Translations under genes and position numbers: made by a program
The notes under the pieces: model-generated
The model's database searches: none
The model's input: only the letters and a program-made list of their open reading frames with translations
Told to the model about the DNA's origin: nothing
Part shown: piece after piece, positions 16,462 through 23,674 of the stretch
Numbering within the stretch: position 1 is the stretch's first letter
Layout: every line of letters starts with the position of its first letter
DNA from: Kordia sp. SMS9
GTDB taxonomy: Bacteria; Bacteroidota; Bacteroidia; Flavobacteriales; Flavobacteriaceae
DNA length: 64,000 nt
Assembly: GCF_003352465.1 (NCBI RefSeq)
Contig: NZ_CP031153.1
Coordinates: 4,426,001-4,490,000, forward strand
Direction of reading: 5' to 3'

Positions 16462-17400
16462 ATGTGTAACAAAGCAAAAGATTTAAGGGATTTCGATAGT
16501 TTATTTGAGTTATTAGATTATTTTTCTACTGAGGAAAAGTGCGAAGATTATCTTTCGGTTTTACGCTGGAACGGAAACCCTGTGTGTCCACATTGCGAAA
16601 GTGACAGAGTTAATATATTGAAAGGTAAGAATAAAAGATACAAGTGTTACGGATGCAGAAAGCAATTTAGCGTTAAGGTTGGAACTATTTTTCATGATAC
16701 CAAAATATCTCTAAGAAAATGGTTTGTAGCTATTTACCTTGTAACATCACATAAAAAAGGGATTTCCTCGCATCAGTTAGCAAGAGATATAAAAGTGTCT
16801 CAAAAAACAGCTTGGTTTATATTACAACGTATAAGAGAAACATATAAACCTGCAAAAGAGAAATTTTCAAATGATGTTGAAGTAGATGAAACATACATAG
16901 GCGGTAAAGAAAAGAACAAACACCACAACAAAAGAACACCAAATACACAAGGCAGAAGCGTGAAAACAAAAAAGCCTGTACTTGGAATACTTGAAAGAAA
17001 CGGAAAAGTTTATGCTATTCCTGTAAAAGACACCAAAGGAAAAACCATAATTCCAATTATGAGAGAAAAAGTGGTTAAAGGTTCTAACGTTTATACAGAT
17101 GAATACAGAGCGTATCAAGCATTGAAAAAAGACTACAATCACGATATAGTTCGACATTCAGCAGATCAGTACGTTAGCGGTGTAGTTCATACAAATAGTA
17201 TTGAGAACTTTTGGTCACTATTAAAAAGAGGTATTGATGGAATTTACCACCATGTAAGTGAAAAACATTTGGATAAGTACGTAAATGAGTTTACCTTTAG
17301 ATATAATAATAGAAATCTAAGTGAAGGCTCAAAGTTTGATATTGCAATAGCTAATGGAGTAAATAAACGCTTAGATTATAAAACACTAATAAGTGAGTAA
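16462..17400 (+). CDS. IS1595-family (ISXO2-like) transposase
   Basis: A 312-residue transposase. Residues 42-65 form the N-terminal zinc ribbon (CPHC and CYGC, the Zn_Tnp_IS1595 type). Next come the RKWFVAIYLVTSHKKGISSHQLARDIKVSQKTAW helix-turn-helix region and the DDE domain with Asp142 (VEVDETYIGGKE), Asp213 (VYTDEYRAY) and Glu248 in HTNSIENFWSLLKRG. All expected catalytic positions are intact, so the enzyme is predicted to be active. It catalyses cut-and-paste or copy transposition of the surrounding element, whose ends are intact. Confidence 0.96.
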   Translation: MCNKAKDLRDFDSLFELLDYFSTEEKCEDYLSVLRWNGNPVCPHCESDRVNILKGKNKRYKCYGCRKQFSVKVGTIFHDTKISLRKWFVAIYLVTSHKKGISSHQLARDIKVSQKTAWFILQRIRETYKPAKEKFSNDVEVDETYIGGKEKNKHHNKRTPNTQGRSVKTKKPVLGILERNGKVYAIPVKDTKGKTIIPIMREKVVKGSNVYTDEYRAYQALKKDYNHDIVRHSADQYVSGVVHTNSIENFWSLLKRGIDGIYHHVSEKHLDKYVNEFTFRYNNRNLSEGSKFDIAIANGVNKRLDYKTLISE

Positions 17401-17524
17401 AAAAGAAAATAAGGACGATGTAGAGCGTCCAAAAGAAGATATTAAAATAGAAGATTCAGAACCAAAATTCAAAGAAGTTTTAACTTCTATTATTAGTAAA
17501 AAGCCGAATAAAAATAAAAATTAG
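17393..17524 (+). CDS. possible 43-residue protein overlapping the transposase end
   Basis: The sequence GTGAGTAA joins the two frames: GTG at 17393 starts a frame overlapping the transposase stop by 8 nt, suggesting translational coupling. The product is very acidic and basic (KKENKDDVERPKEDIKIEDS, then FKEVLTSIISKK and a KPNKNKN tail), likely disordered plus one helix. It uses a GTG start and is short, so it is uncertain. A hairpin terminator follows at 17542-17572. Confidence 0.45.
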   Translation: MSKKENKDDVERPKEDIKIEDSEPKFKEVLTSIISKKPNKNKN

Positions 17525-17541
17525 TATATTCGCTTAATGAA

Positions 17542-17572
17542 AAAACGCCAATGGTACGAACATTGACGTTTT
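17542..17572 (+). terminator. terminator of the transposase transcript
   Basis: AAAACG and CAATG pair with CATTG and CGTTTT around a 7-base loop, with one C-A mismatch, ending in four T residues. It is placed 17 nt after the small ORF stop. Confidence 0.65.
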
Positions 17573-17574
17573 AA

Positions 17575-17792
17575 ATTAGCTTTCTGGAGTGCTTAACAGC
17601 AAGGATATGAGCCAAGTGTTAACATAACTTTCAGCGATGTATGCTTTTGCAAAGCCCTTCGGCTAATTTTCGACTTTCAGTTAAACGCCGTACTCTAATG
17701 AGAAGCCGCACACGTTTAACCTACGGTCTGACACTTCCAAATGAGGGAAGCCAAAACAAGTATTTTACAAGCACTCGAAAGAGTGCTTTTTT
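17575..17792 (+). ncRNA. candidate structured RNA with H-type pseudoknot inside the IS
   Basis: About 215 nt between two terminators, visibly less AT-rich than its surroundings and without a credible ORF. Visible pairings are: TTAACA/TGTTAA (about 17598 to 17626); GCTTT-TGC-AAAGC (from 17643); AGCC-CTTC-GGCT; an 8-bp stem GTTAAACG (17680-17687) with CGTTTAAC (17713-17720); CTC-TAAT-GAG inside it; CTTCC/GGAAG (about 17733-17750); and a terminator stem at 17770-17792. CCGTA (17688-17692) pairs with TACGG (17722-17726), crossing the 8-bp stem, so the two make an H-type pseudoknot. The strand is inferred from the T-tract. RNA class and function unknown. Confidence 0.6.
17770..17792 (+). terminator. 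intrinsic terminator of the candidate IS RNA
   Basis: AGCACTC-GAAA-GAGTGCT is a perfect 7-bp stem with a stable GAAA tetraloop followed by six T residues on the plus strand. The minus-strand version lacks a good T-tract. It therefore ends a plus-strand transcript although the facing gene (stop at 17791) is on the minus strand. Confidence 0.85.
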
Positions 17793-18261
17793 ATTCTCCA
17801 ATAACAACTTCTGTTTTTTCTATATTCATTGGTAGCAGATTTTCGTTAGGTCTATATTCCTGTTTAAAATCGTTTTCATCTATCCATGTTGGAAGCCCCC
17901 AATAACTTTCTCTGTTAGAACCATTATATTTCACTATTGCTAACTCACTACTTTTCTTTAGTTTTCTAGCTATATTTTTAATATCAATATCATTGGTATT
18001 ATTAAGCTTGTCAAATGTTTTTTGAACTTCATCTAATTTAACAGCATTCTTTAACGTGTTATTAAATATCCACATTATTTGCTTCGATCTGTTAGCCCTT
18101 AAAGGGAATGAGTTTTCGTCTTCGATAACTGTTGGCTCTTCGTAAACAATAGAAACCTGCTTATCTTTTCCATATCCGTATGAATCTAGTAGCAAGTCTA
18201 TTGCTTCTATTCTGTTTTGCAAAGACTTTCTTTCTTTTAATAATTCATCTATTAATACCAT
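17791..18261 (-). CDS. unknown IS passenger protein with winged-helix-like C-terminal half
   Basis: A 156-residue protein. It starts with a coiled-coil-like helix (VLIDELLKERKSLQNRIEAIDLLLDSYGY) and an acidic linker. A block at residues 75-140 has helix-helix-strand order typical of a winged helix (KQIMWIFNNTLKNAVKLDEVQKTFDKL, NIARKLKKSSELAIVKYNG, ending in YWGLPTWI). No enzyme motif. It lies inside the element ends and is convergent with the candidate RNA. It could be a DNA-binding accessory or regulatory factor (inference). Confidence 0.65.
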   Translation of the reverse strand: MVLIDELLKERKSLQNRIEAIDLLLDSYGYGKDKQVSIVYEEPTVIEDENSFPLRANRSKQIMWIFNNTLKNAVKLDEVQKTFDKLNNTNDIDIKNIARKLKKSSELAIVKYNGSNRESYWGLPTWIDENDFKQEYRPNENLLPMNIEKTEVVIGE

Positions 18262-18532
18262 TTCTTTTCTTGTGAAGATTAATACAAAGCAAAGATATAA
18301 ATTAAATTTAATAATAAAAATAAAAATTAAATAAAATCAAATAAAAGTAAAATACACTTTACTATCATGGTATTGTTTGTAATATTAATGACGCATAAGA
18401 TGTTTTTAATATTTGCTTATTAATAAAAGATTAAAGTAAAATGTATTTTACTAAATGCACAAAAAAATGTATGTTTTTTTTAGATAAATGTATTTACATT
18501 ATATTGTTATCTTTGATTCAAAGACGAATACC

Positions 18533-18973
18533 ATGAATATACGTTTACCAAAAGACGAAGACATAAATATCGCAAACGGCGAAGACATAGCGCGTATCAT
18601 GCGCAAAATACTATTAAGGCAAAATCGACTGCATCCTAAAAAGGAATACTTTTGGACTATTGGATTAAGCGCGGGAAATGATATTGACTACATAGAATTA
18701 GTATCATTCGGAAAAATAAGCCTTGATAAAATCGAGCCCGTAGACGTTCTAAGCTTCGCAGTATCGAAAAAATGTACTAAAATTGTGATTTGTCACAACA
18801 AAACAAAAGGAAATCTACAACCAAGTAGAAGCGCGCAGAAACTTACCTATAAAATACTACAAGGCGCAAAGACACTAAATATTTTACTGCTTGACCACAT
18901 AATTATATGTGAAAACGAAGAATATTTCAGTTTTGGAGATAGTAAAGCGTTTCCTAAAGAGGGAGATTTTTAA
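18533..18973 (+). CDS. RadC-like (JAB/MPN-fold) IS passenger with altered metal site
   Basis: A 146-residue protein. I chose ATG 18533; a frame from 18488 adds 15 unlikely residues. EYFWTIGLSAGNDIDYIELVSFGKISLDKI, then TKIVICHNK, NLQPSRS and LNILLLDHIIICENEEYFSF reproduce the RadC/DUF2466 domain end to end. However, the JAMM zinc motif HNHPSG...PSxxD is replaced by HNKTKG...PSRSA: Lys90 stands for the second His and the metal-binding Asp is absent. It is thus probably catalytically dead. RadC relatives are frequent in mobile elements; their role is unsettled. Confidence 0.78.
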   Translation: MNIRLPKDEDINIANGEDIARIMRKILLRQNRLHPKKEYFWTIGLSAGNDIDYIELVSFGKISLDKIEPVDVLSFAVSKKCTKIVICHNKTKGNLQPSRSAQKLTYKILQGAKTLNILLLDHIIICENEEYFSFGDSKAFPKEGDF

Positions 18974-18984
18974 AATATTGTCTT

Positions 18985-19017
18985 TGGGTTACGCAGGGTT
19001 ATCATTGCCATTTTTAA
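18985..19017 (+). repeat. right end of IS1595-type element: inverted repeat plus target duplication
   Basis: The 25-bp right terminal repeat (18985-19009, ending GTTATCATTGCC) is the exact reverse complement of the left end. It is followed by ATTTTTAA (19010-19017), identical to 16132-16139. Confidence 0.93.
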
Positions 19018-19019
19018 TC

Positions 19020-19700
19020 ATGAAAAATGAAAATTTAGAAAATTCTCTTTTTGAGACTTTAACCGATAATACTTTAGATTTAGGATGTGACATAAGTGAG
19101 TTAACAATAGATCAATTTATAGAAAATGATATGTTAAAAGACATCCCTTTCTTCTCTCTTTTTTACAAAAGTTTTAAAGCTATTCAAGGAGTTAGAGAAA
19201 CATTATTCATAATGAAAGTTTATAAATTTATAAAAGAATTTGAAAAAATTAAGCAAAATGAAAAAATTCAATTCAACAATAAAATAACTTCTAATAAAAA
19301 AGAAAGAATTAAAGTAGGACAAACTCTTATTATGATTCTTGACAAAATTGAGGAAGTAGATAAAACACAAATAATAGCAAATCTTTTTTCTGCATATATA
19401 AGATCTGAAATTACTAAATCAGAATTTACTAAACTCGCATCCATAGCCGAAAAAGTTTTTATAGATGAGTTGTTATTATTTTCTAAAATGAAAGACTATG
19501 ATGAAATTGATCTTGAAGTTCAAGCTAATCTCAGCTCTGTTGGATTAATGTTTCCAATAATTATGGATACAAAATCAATTTATGGAGATTCTGTGTTAAT
19601 TGATGAAATTAATAATAAAAATAGGATCGTTTATGTAATTAGCAAATTAGGTCTTAAAATGAAAAAACATGCTTTACATAATAAACTTATAATCTCTTAA
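19020..19700 (+). CDS. unknown helical protein directly downstream of the IS
   Basis: A 226-residue protein; the start at ATG 19020 is the first one outside the element. The upstream in-frame extension translates the IS end and is an artefact. It is AT-rich, mostly helical and acidic (ENLENSLFETLTDNTLDLG, IANLFSAYIRSEITKSEFTKLASIAEKVFIDELLLF), without signal peptide. The KIEEVDKTQIIANLFSAYI part resembles a recurrent motif of small phage- or defence-linked proteins, but I cannot name a family. The original 5' flank is now split off to 16081-16139 by the IS. Its expression must now depend on the IS or a new promoter. Confidence 0.65.
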   Translation: MKNENLENSLFETLTDNTLDLGCDISELTIDQFIENDMLKDIPFFSLFYKSFKAIQGVRETLFIMKVYKFIKEFEKIKQNEKIQFNNKITSNKKERIKVGQTLIMILDKIEEVDKTQIIANLFSAYIRSEITKSEFTKLASIAEKVFIDELLLFSKMKDYDEIDLEVQANLSSVGLMFPIIMDTKSIYGDSVLIDEINNKNRIVYVISKLGLKMKKHALHNKLIIS

Positions 19701-19774
19701 AAAACATTAAACCTCTAATCAAACCCTATTTTTAAAAATACAATCCAAATACTAAAAGCAATTACCATAAGATT

Positions 19775-19804
19775 TTGAAATGTTACCAAAACTTGGTAAC
19801 TTTG
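19775..19804 (+). promoter_or_regulatory. parDE promoter 2 with overlapping operator
   Basis: TTG (19775-19777), exactly 19 nt, then TAACTTTG (19797-19804) is an ideal Bacteroidetes promoter. The perfect inverted repeat GTTACCAA-AAC-TTGGTAAC (19782-19800) overlaps the -7 box. Its core TTACCAA-N3-TTGGTAA equals that at 6820-6836, in front of the other parDE. Confidence 0.75.
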
Positions 19805-19821
19805 AGTGAAATCATTTTTTT

Positions 19822-20064
19822 ATGGGGAAAAACACATCTATATCACTAGGAAATCATTTTGAAGAATTTATTAACGAAGAAGTGAAGTCTGGCAGATACA
19901 CTTCTGTGAGTGAAGTGATTCGCTCAGCTTTACGCTTACTTGAAAGTGAAGAAAAAAAAGAACGTGCTTTGATTAAGGCCTTGGAGATTGGAGAACAAAG
20001 TGGATTTGTTGAAGATTTTAATCCTGATGAAAATTTAAAAGCACTGCATCGTAAACACCTATGA
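19822..20064 (+). CDS. parD: type II antitoxin, ParD/CopG family, second copy
   Basis: An 80-residue ribbon-helix-helix protein: KNTSISLGNHFEEFINEEV, then SGRYTSVSEVIRSALRLLESEE, and an acidic C-terminal VEDFNPDENLKALH segment. The first half is nearly identical in pattern to the antitoxin at 6864, consistent with the shared operator. It overlaps the toxin gene by 4 nt (ATGA). It is predicted to neutralise the following toxin and repress the operon. Confidence 0.92.
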   Translation: MGKNTSISLGNHFEEFINEEVKSGRYTSVSEVIRSALRLLESEEKKERALIKALEIGEQSGFVEDFNPDENLKALHRKHL

Positions 20065-20360
20065 GTTCCTCTAATTATCGCATCAGTAAAGAAGCTATTA
20101 AAGATTTGAACTCTATTTGGACGTACACCTTTCAAAAATGGTCTAAAGCGCAAGCAGATTCTTATTATCAAACTATTATTAGTGAATTTCAATATATCTC
20201 AGATAATTTCTTGATTGGGAAATCGGTTGAAAATACTAGAAAAAATTATCGTGTATTAAAAGTTAAATCACACCTCATATTCTATAGAAAAATAGATGAT
20301 AATATTGTTGAGATCGTTAGAATTTTACATCAACAAATGGATAGTAAAAAAAGATTATAG
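20061..20360 (+). CDS. parE: type II toxin, ParE/RelE superfamily, second copy
   Basis: A 99-residue ParE-like protein: SKEAIKDLNSIWTYTFQKWSKAQADSYYQTII helix pair, NFLIGKSVENTRKNYRVLKVKSHLIFYRKI strands and the C-terminal EIVRILHQQMD end. It is a paralogue of the toxin at 7105 but diverged in the middle, so cross-neutralisation is not assured. Translationally coupled to its antitoxin. Confidence 0.9.
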   Translation: MSSSNYRISKEAIKDLNSIWTYTFQKWSKAQADSYYQTIISEFQYISDNFLIGKSVENTRKNYRVLKVKSHLIFYRKIDDNIVEIVRILHQQMDSKKRL

Positions 20361-20471
20361 TAATTAAATAGATTCTAAATAATTACCTAGACATATAAAC
20401 TAACAAACTCCTAAACTCCTTTTAACAAATCATTATAAACCCCAAAACACCATAAAATAAAATTAATCGTT

Positions 20472-20479
20472 TATATTTG
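20472..20479 (+). promoter_or_regulatory. TAnnTTTG -7 element for the BatA operon
   Basis: TATATTTG lies 19 nt before the ATG at 20499. No good TTG is seen 19-20 nt upstream, so the call rests on the -7 match and position. Confidence 0.35.
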
Positions 20480-20498
20480 AACAAATGTTTAGTTAGGA

Positions 20499-22424
20499 AT
20501 GCAATTCAAATACCCAGAAGTACTTTACGCACTATTTTTACTCCTTATTCCTATTCTCGTTCACCTTTTTCAGTTACGACGTTTTGAGAAAACCGCATTT
20601 ACGAATGTCAAATTTCTCCAAAATGTAATTCTGCAAACGCGAAAGAGTTCACAGTTAAAGAAATGGCTGATTCTCTGTACGCGCTTGTTAGCCATTGCTG
20701 GCTTAGTGTTTGCCTTTGCACAACCGTATTTTGCGAATCGTGATATTGTGAAAACGGAGAAAGAAACGGTGATTTATCTCGACAATTCGTTTAGCATGCA
20801 AAGCAAAGGTGAAAAAGGTGCATTATTGAAACGCGCCGTGCAAGAATTGCTAAACACGGTTCCCGAAGAAGAAGAAATTTCGATTTTTACAAACACAGAA
20901 ACCTTTAAGAATACGACGATTAAAAGTATTCGAAATGAATTGTTACGCTTAGAATATTCGCATGAACAAGAACCGATTCCTAGTGTGATTCTGAAAGGAA
21001 GAAAACTATTTTCAAAACAACAAAATTCTGTCAAAAACCTAATTCTGATCTCTGATTTTCAGCAGAATGAACAATTGTCAGTTCAGACAGACAGTACATT
21101 CACAACAAATTATATTCAACTGAAACCTTCCAATGGCAACAATATTGCGCTCGATAGTCTGTACATTGCCGAACAAGACGCAAATTCGGTAAAAATTGCC
21201 GTTGTAGTGAAAAATTCAGGTGTTCCGGTGCAAGATGTGCCCGTTTCATTGTATGATGGCGAAAGTCTGATTGCAAAATCGTCTGTGAGTTTGGAGGCGG
21301 AAAAAAGCTCGGAAGTGCGCTTTTCCATTCCTTCCAACAAAGTAATTCAAGGAAATGTGCGCATTGATGATACAAGTTTGCAATTTGACAACAATCTGTT
21401 CTTCAACATTAACAAACCCGAAAAAATTAATGTGCTCGCCATCAACGAAGCAGATGATGAATTTCTGAAAAAACTATACACGGACGACGAATTCAACCTG
21501 ATTTCTTCACCACTCACACAATTGAATTATAACGACATTTCTACACAACAATTGGTCATTTTGAATGAATTAAAAACCATTCCGAATCCGTTGTTGACAG
21601 CACTGCGTAGTTTCAAACAAAACGGTGGTTCACTCGTGATCATTCCCGCCAAGGAAAGCAATCTAGCAAGCTATAACGAACTTTTAAAAACAAATGGGTT
21701 TAGCTTTTTACAAGAAGTGAAAGACACCAACGAAAAGAAAATTACCAAGATTAACTTTTCGCATCCGTTGTTTACCAATGTGTTTGAGAAAGAAGTGACA
21801 AATTTTCAATATCCGAAAGTAAATCAGTATTACGGTTTGGTGACGACTGCCGCAATTTTACGGTTTGAAAATAATCTGCCATTTTTGATCGAAAATAACG
21901 AAACATACATATTTACGGCACCGATTAATACTGAAAATTCCAACTTTAAAAATTCGCCCTTAATCGTTCCAATTCTCTATAATATTGGAAAAAATAGCTT
22001 GCGTTTAACCAATTTATATTACACGCTAGGGCGCGAAAATACCTTTGATGTACAAACATCTCTCGGACAAGATGCCGTCTTAACGATTGCAAAAGCTGAT
22101 GAAGAATTTATTCCGCTACAACAAACCACCAATACCAAAGTTCGATTGACTACAGAGGAATTTCCAGCAAAAGCAGGTATTTATAGCATCAAAAATCAAG
22201 CTGCTGAATTACAACAAATTAGCTATAATTTTGATCGAAACGAAAGTGCATTACAATACCATACTATCAAAAATCTGTATCCTGAAAATACGCATACAAC
22301 CGTGGCGCAATTTTTTGAAGATTTAAAAAATGAACAGTCCGTAGCTTCGCTTTGGAAATGGTTTGTTATTTTTGCGCTAGTATTTCTAGGTATTGAAATG
22401 TTGATTTTAAAATTCGTTAAATGA
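20499..22424 (+). CDS. BatA-domain membrane protein with VWA-like region
   Basis: A 641-residue membrane protein. Residues 1-75 are the BatA N-terminal domain (FKYPEVLYALFLLLIPILVHLFQLRRFEKTAFTNVKFL) with two membrane helices. Residues about 90-220 resemble a VWA fold with a MIDAS-like DNSFSM motif. The middle is periplasmic and beta-rich, and a final membrane helix lies at about 620-638. Bat proteins of Bacteroidetes act in the envelope and stress tolerance; the molecular role of this type is unknown. Its stop overlaps the next start (ATGA), so it leads an operon with the dihydroorotase-like gene. Confidence 0.85.
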   Translation: MQFKYPEVLYALFLLLIPILVHLFQLRRFEKTAFTNVKFLQNVILQTRKSSQLKKWLILCTRLLAIAGLVFAFAQPYFANRDIVKTEKETVIYLDNSFSMQSKGEKGALLKRAVQELLNTVPEEEEISIFTNTETFKNTTIKSIRNELLRLEYSHEQEPIPSVILKGRKLFSKQQNSVKNLILISDFQQNEQLSVQTDSTFTTNYIQLKPSNGNNIALDSLYIAEQDANSVKIAVVVKNSGVPVQDVPVSLYDGESLIAKSSVSLEAEKSSEVRFSIPSNKVIQGNVRIDDTSLQFDNNLFFNINKPEKINVLAINEADDEFLKKLYTDDEFNLISSPLTQLNYNDISTQQLVILNELKTIPNPLLTALRSFKQNGGSLVIIPAKESNLASYNELLKTNGFSFLQEVKDTNEKKITKINFSHPLFTNVFEKEVTNFQYPKVNQYYGLVTTAAILRFENNLPFLIENNETYIFTAPINTENSNFKNSPLIVPILYNIGKNSLRLTNLYYTLGRENTFDVQTSLGQDAVLTIAKADEEFIPLQQTTNTKVRLTTEEFPAKAGIYSIKNQAAELQQISYNFDRNESALQYHTIKNLYPENTHTTVAQFFEDLKNEQSVASLWKWFVIFALVFLGIEMLILKFVK

Positions 22425-23674
22425 ACCTCATCATAAAATCCGCCACTATCATTGATGCAGCGAGTGAACATCATCACGCTACAAACGATATTTTGATAGA
22501 AAACGGAATCATCACACAGATTGCCACTTCCATAGAAAATCCAAACAATTACGACGTTATTTCACTTGAAAACCTCCATATTTCGCAAGGTTGGTTTGAT
22601 AGCAGCGTGAGTTTGGGTGAACCTGGATTTGAAGAACGCGAAACGATTGAAAATGGATTGAAAACGGCTGCAAAAAGTGGTTTTACAGGAATTGCAGTAA
22701 ATCCGAACGCACATCCAATTGCCGATACGAAAGCAGATATTGCCTTTTTAAAAGCACAAGCCTTTGAAAATGCCGTGAACCTCTACCCTATTGGCGCGTT
22801 GACGAATGCAAGTGAAAGTGTGGATTTGGCGGAACTATTTGATATGAAAAACGCGGGCGCGATTGCGTTTGGCGATTATCAAAAAGCCATTGAAAATCCG
22901 AACTTGCTGAAGATTTCGTTGTTATATGCAGCTAATTTTGACGGTTTGGTATTGTCCTTTCCACAAGAACGTAAAATTGCAGGAAAAGGAATTGTCAACG
23001 AAGGACACAACAGTACGCGATTAGGCTTAAAAGGCATTCCGTCCTTGGCGGAAGAATTGCACGTGGCGCGCGATTTGTTTTTGTTGGAATATACCAAAGG
23101 GAAATTACACATTCCGACGATTTCTACAGCAAAATCGGTTCAGTTAATTCGGGAAGCGAAAGCAAAAGGTTTGAATATAAGTTGCTCGGTTGCGATTCAT
23201 AATCTCATCATGACGGATGCAGAATTGGAAGAATTTGACACCAATTACAAAGTATTGCCTCCATTGCGCACAGAAAACGACCGAATTGCGTTGATAGAAG
23301 GTTTGCAAGACGGAACCATTGACATGGTGACTTCCGATCACAATCCGATTGACGTAGAACATAAAAAAGTAGAATTTGACAATGCCATGTATGGAACGAT
23401 TGGTTTGGAAACTGCTTTTGGTGCCTTGCAAACGATATTTGATACAGAAACGACAGTAAAATTACTGAGTTCTGGAAAAGAACGATTTGGTGTGGAAACT
23501 TCGTCAATTTCAGTAGGACAAAAAGCGAATTTCACGCTTTTCAATCCAGAAGGAAATTACACATTTACCAAAAAACACATTCACAGTAGCTCACAAAACA
23601 GTGCTTTTTTAGGCAAACAATTAAAAGGAACTGTGTACGGAATCATTCATAATCAACAAAAAGTAGTTTCGTAA
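22421..23674 (+). CDS. dihydroorotase-family protein, metal site lost (pseudo-DHOase)
   Basis: A 417-residue amidohydrolase-fold protein matching type I dihydroorotases over its length (LGEPGFEERETIENGLKTAAKSGFTGIAVNPN; TSDHNPIDVEHKKVEFDNAMYGTIGLETAFGAL). The metal-binding DxHxH motif reads D60-S-S-V-S64, so both His ligands are Ser, and catalysis like a normal dihydroorotase is unlikely. In several bacteria, inactive dihydroorotase homologues support aspartate transcarbamoylase assembly; whether that applies here is inference. The annotation dihydroorotase should carry this caveat. Coupled to BatA by a 4-nt overlap and to the next gene by a 1-nt overlap. Confidence 0.85.
   Translation: MNLIIKSATIIDAASEHHHATNDILIENGIITQIATSIENPNNYDVISLENLHISQGWFDSSVSLGEPGFEERETIENGLKTAAKSGFTGIAVNPNAHPIADTKADIAFLKAQAFENAVNLYPIGALTNASESVDLAELFDMKNAGAIAFGDYQKAIENPNLLKISLLYAANFDGLVLSFPQERKIAGKGIVNEGHNSTRLGLKGIPSLAEELHVARDLFLLEYTKGKLHIPTISTAKSVQLIREAKAKGLNISCSVAIHNLIMTDAELEEFDTNYKVLPPLRTENDRIALIEGLQDGTIDMVTSDHNPIDVEHKKVEFDNAMYGTIGLETAFGALQTIFDTETTVKLLSSGKERFGVETSSISVGQKANFTLFNPEGNYTFTKKHIHSSSQNSAFLGKQLKGTVYGIIHNQQKVVS

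Larger units (their letters stand above)
16140..19009 (+). mobile_element. complete IS1595-family insertion element with passenger genes
   Basis: A 2,870-bp element bounded by perfect 25-bp inverted repeats starting with GGC and flanked by an exact 8-bp duplication ATTTTTAA, the duplication length usual for IS1595. It contains an ISXO2-like transposase (16462-17400), a small overlapping ORF, a probable structured RNA (about 17575-17792), a left-end 68-residue ORF, a 156-residue ORF and a RadC-like ORF. The size is well above a bare IS1595 (about 1 kb), so this is a passenger-carrying form. Intact ends and duplication imply a recent insertion. It lies 2 nt upstream of the ORF starting at 19020. 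Confidence 0.92.

Noticed and set aside
17641..17835. 64-codon ORF inside the IS intergenic part
   Set aside because: It overlaps the structured-RNA candidate and a terminator, runs into the end of the facing gene, and its product is composition-biased; no coding support.
18909..19019. Extended N-terminus for the 19020 gene (in-frame Met at 18909)
   Set aside because: These codons lie in the RadC-like gene and the IS right end; they cannot belong to the original gene.
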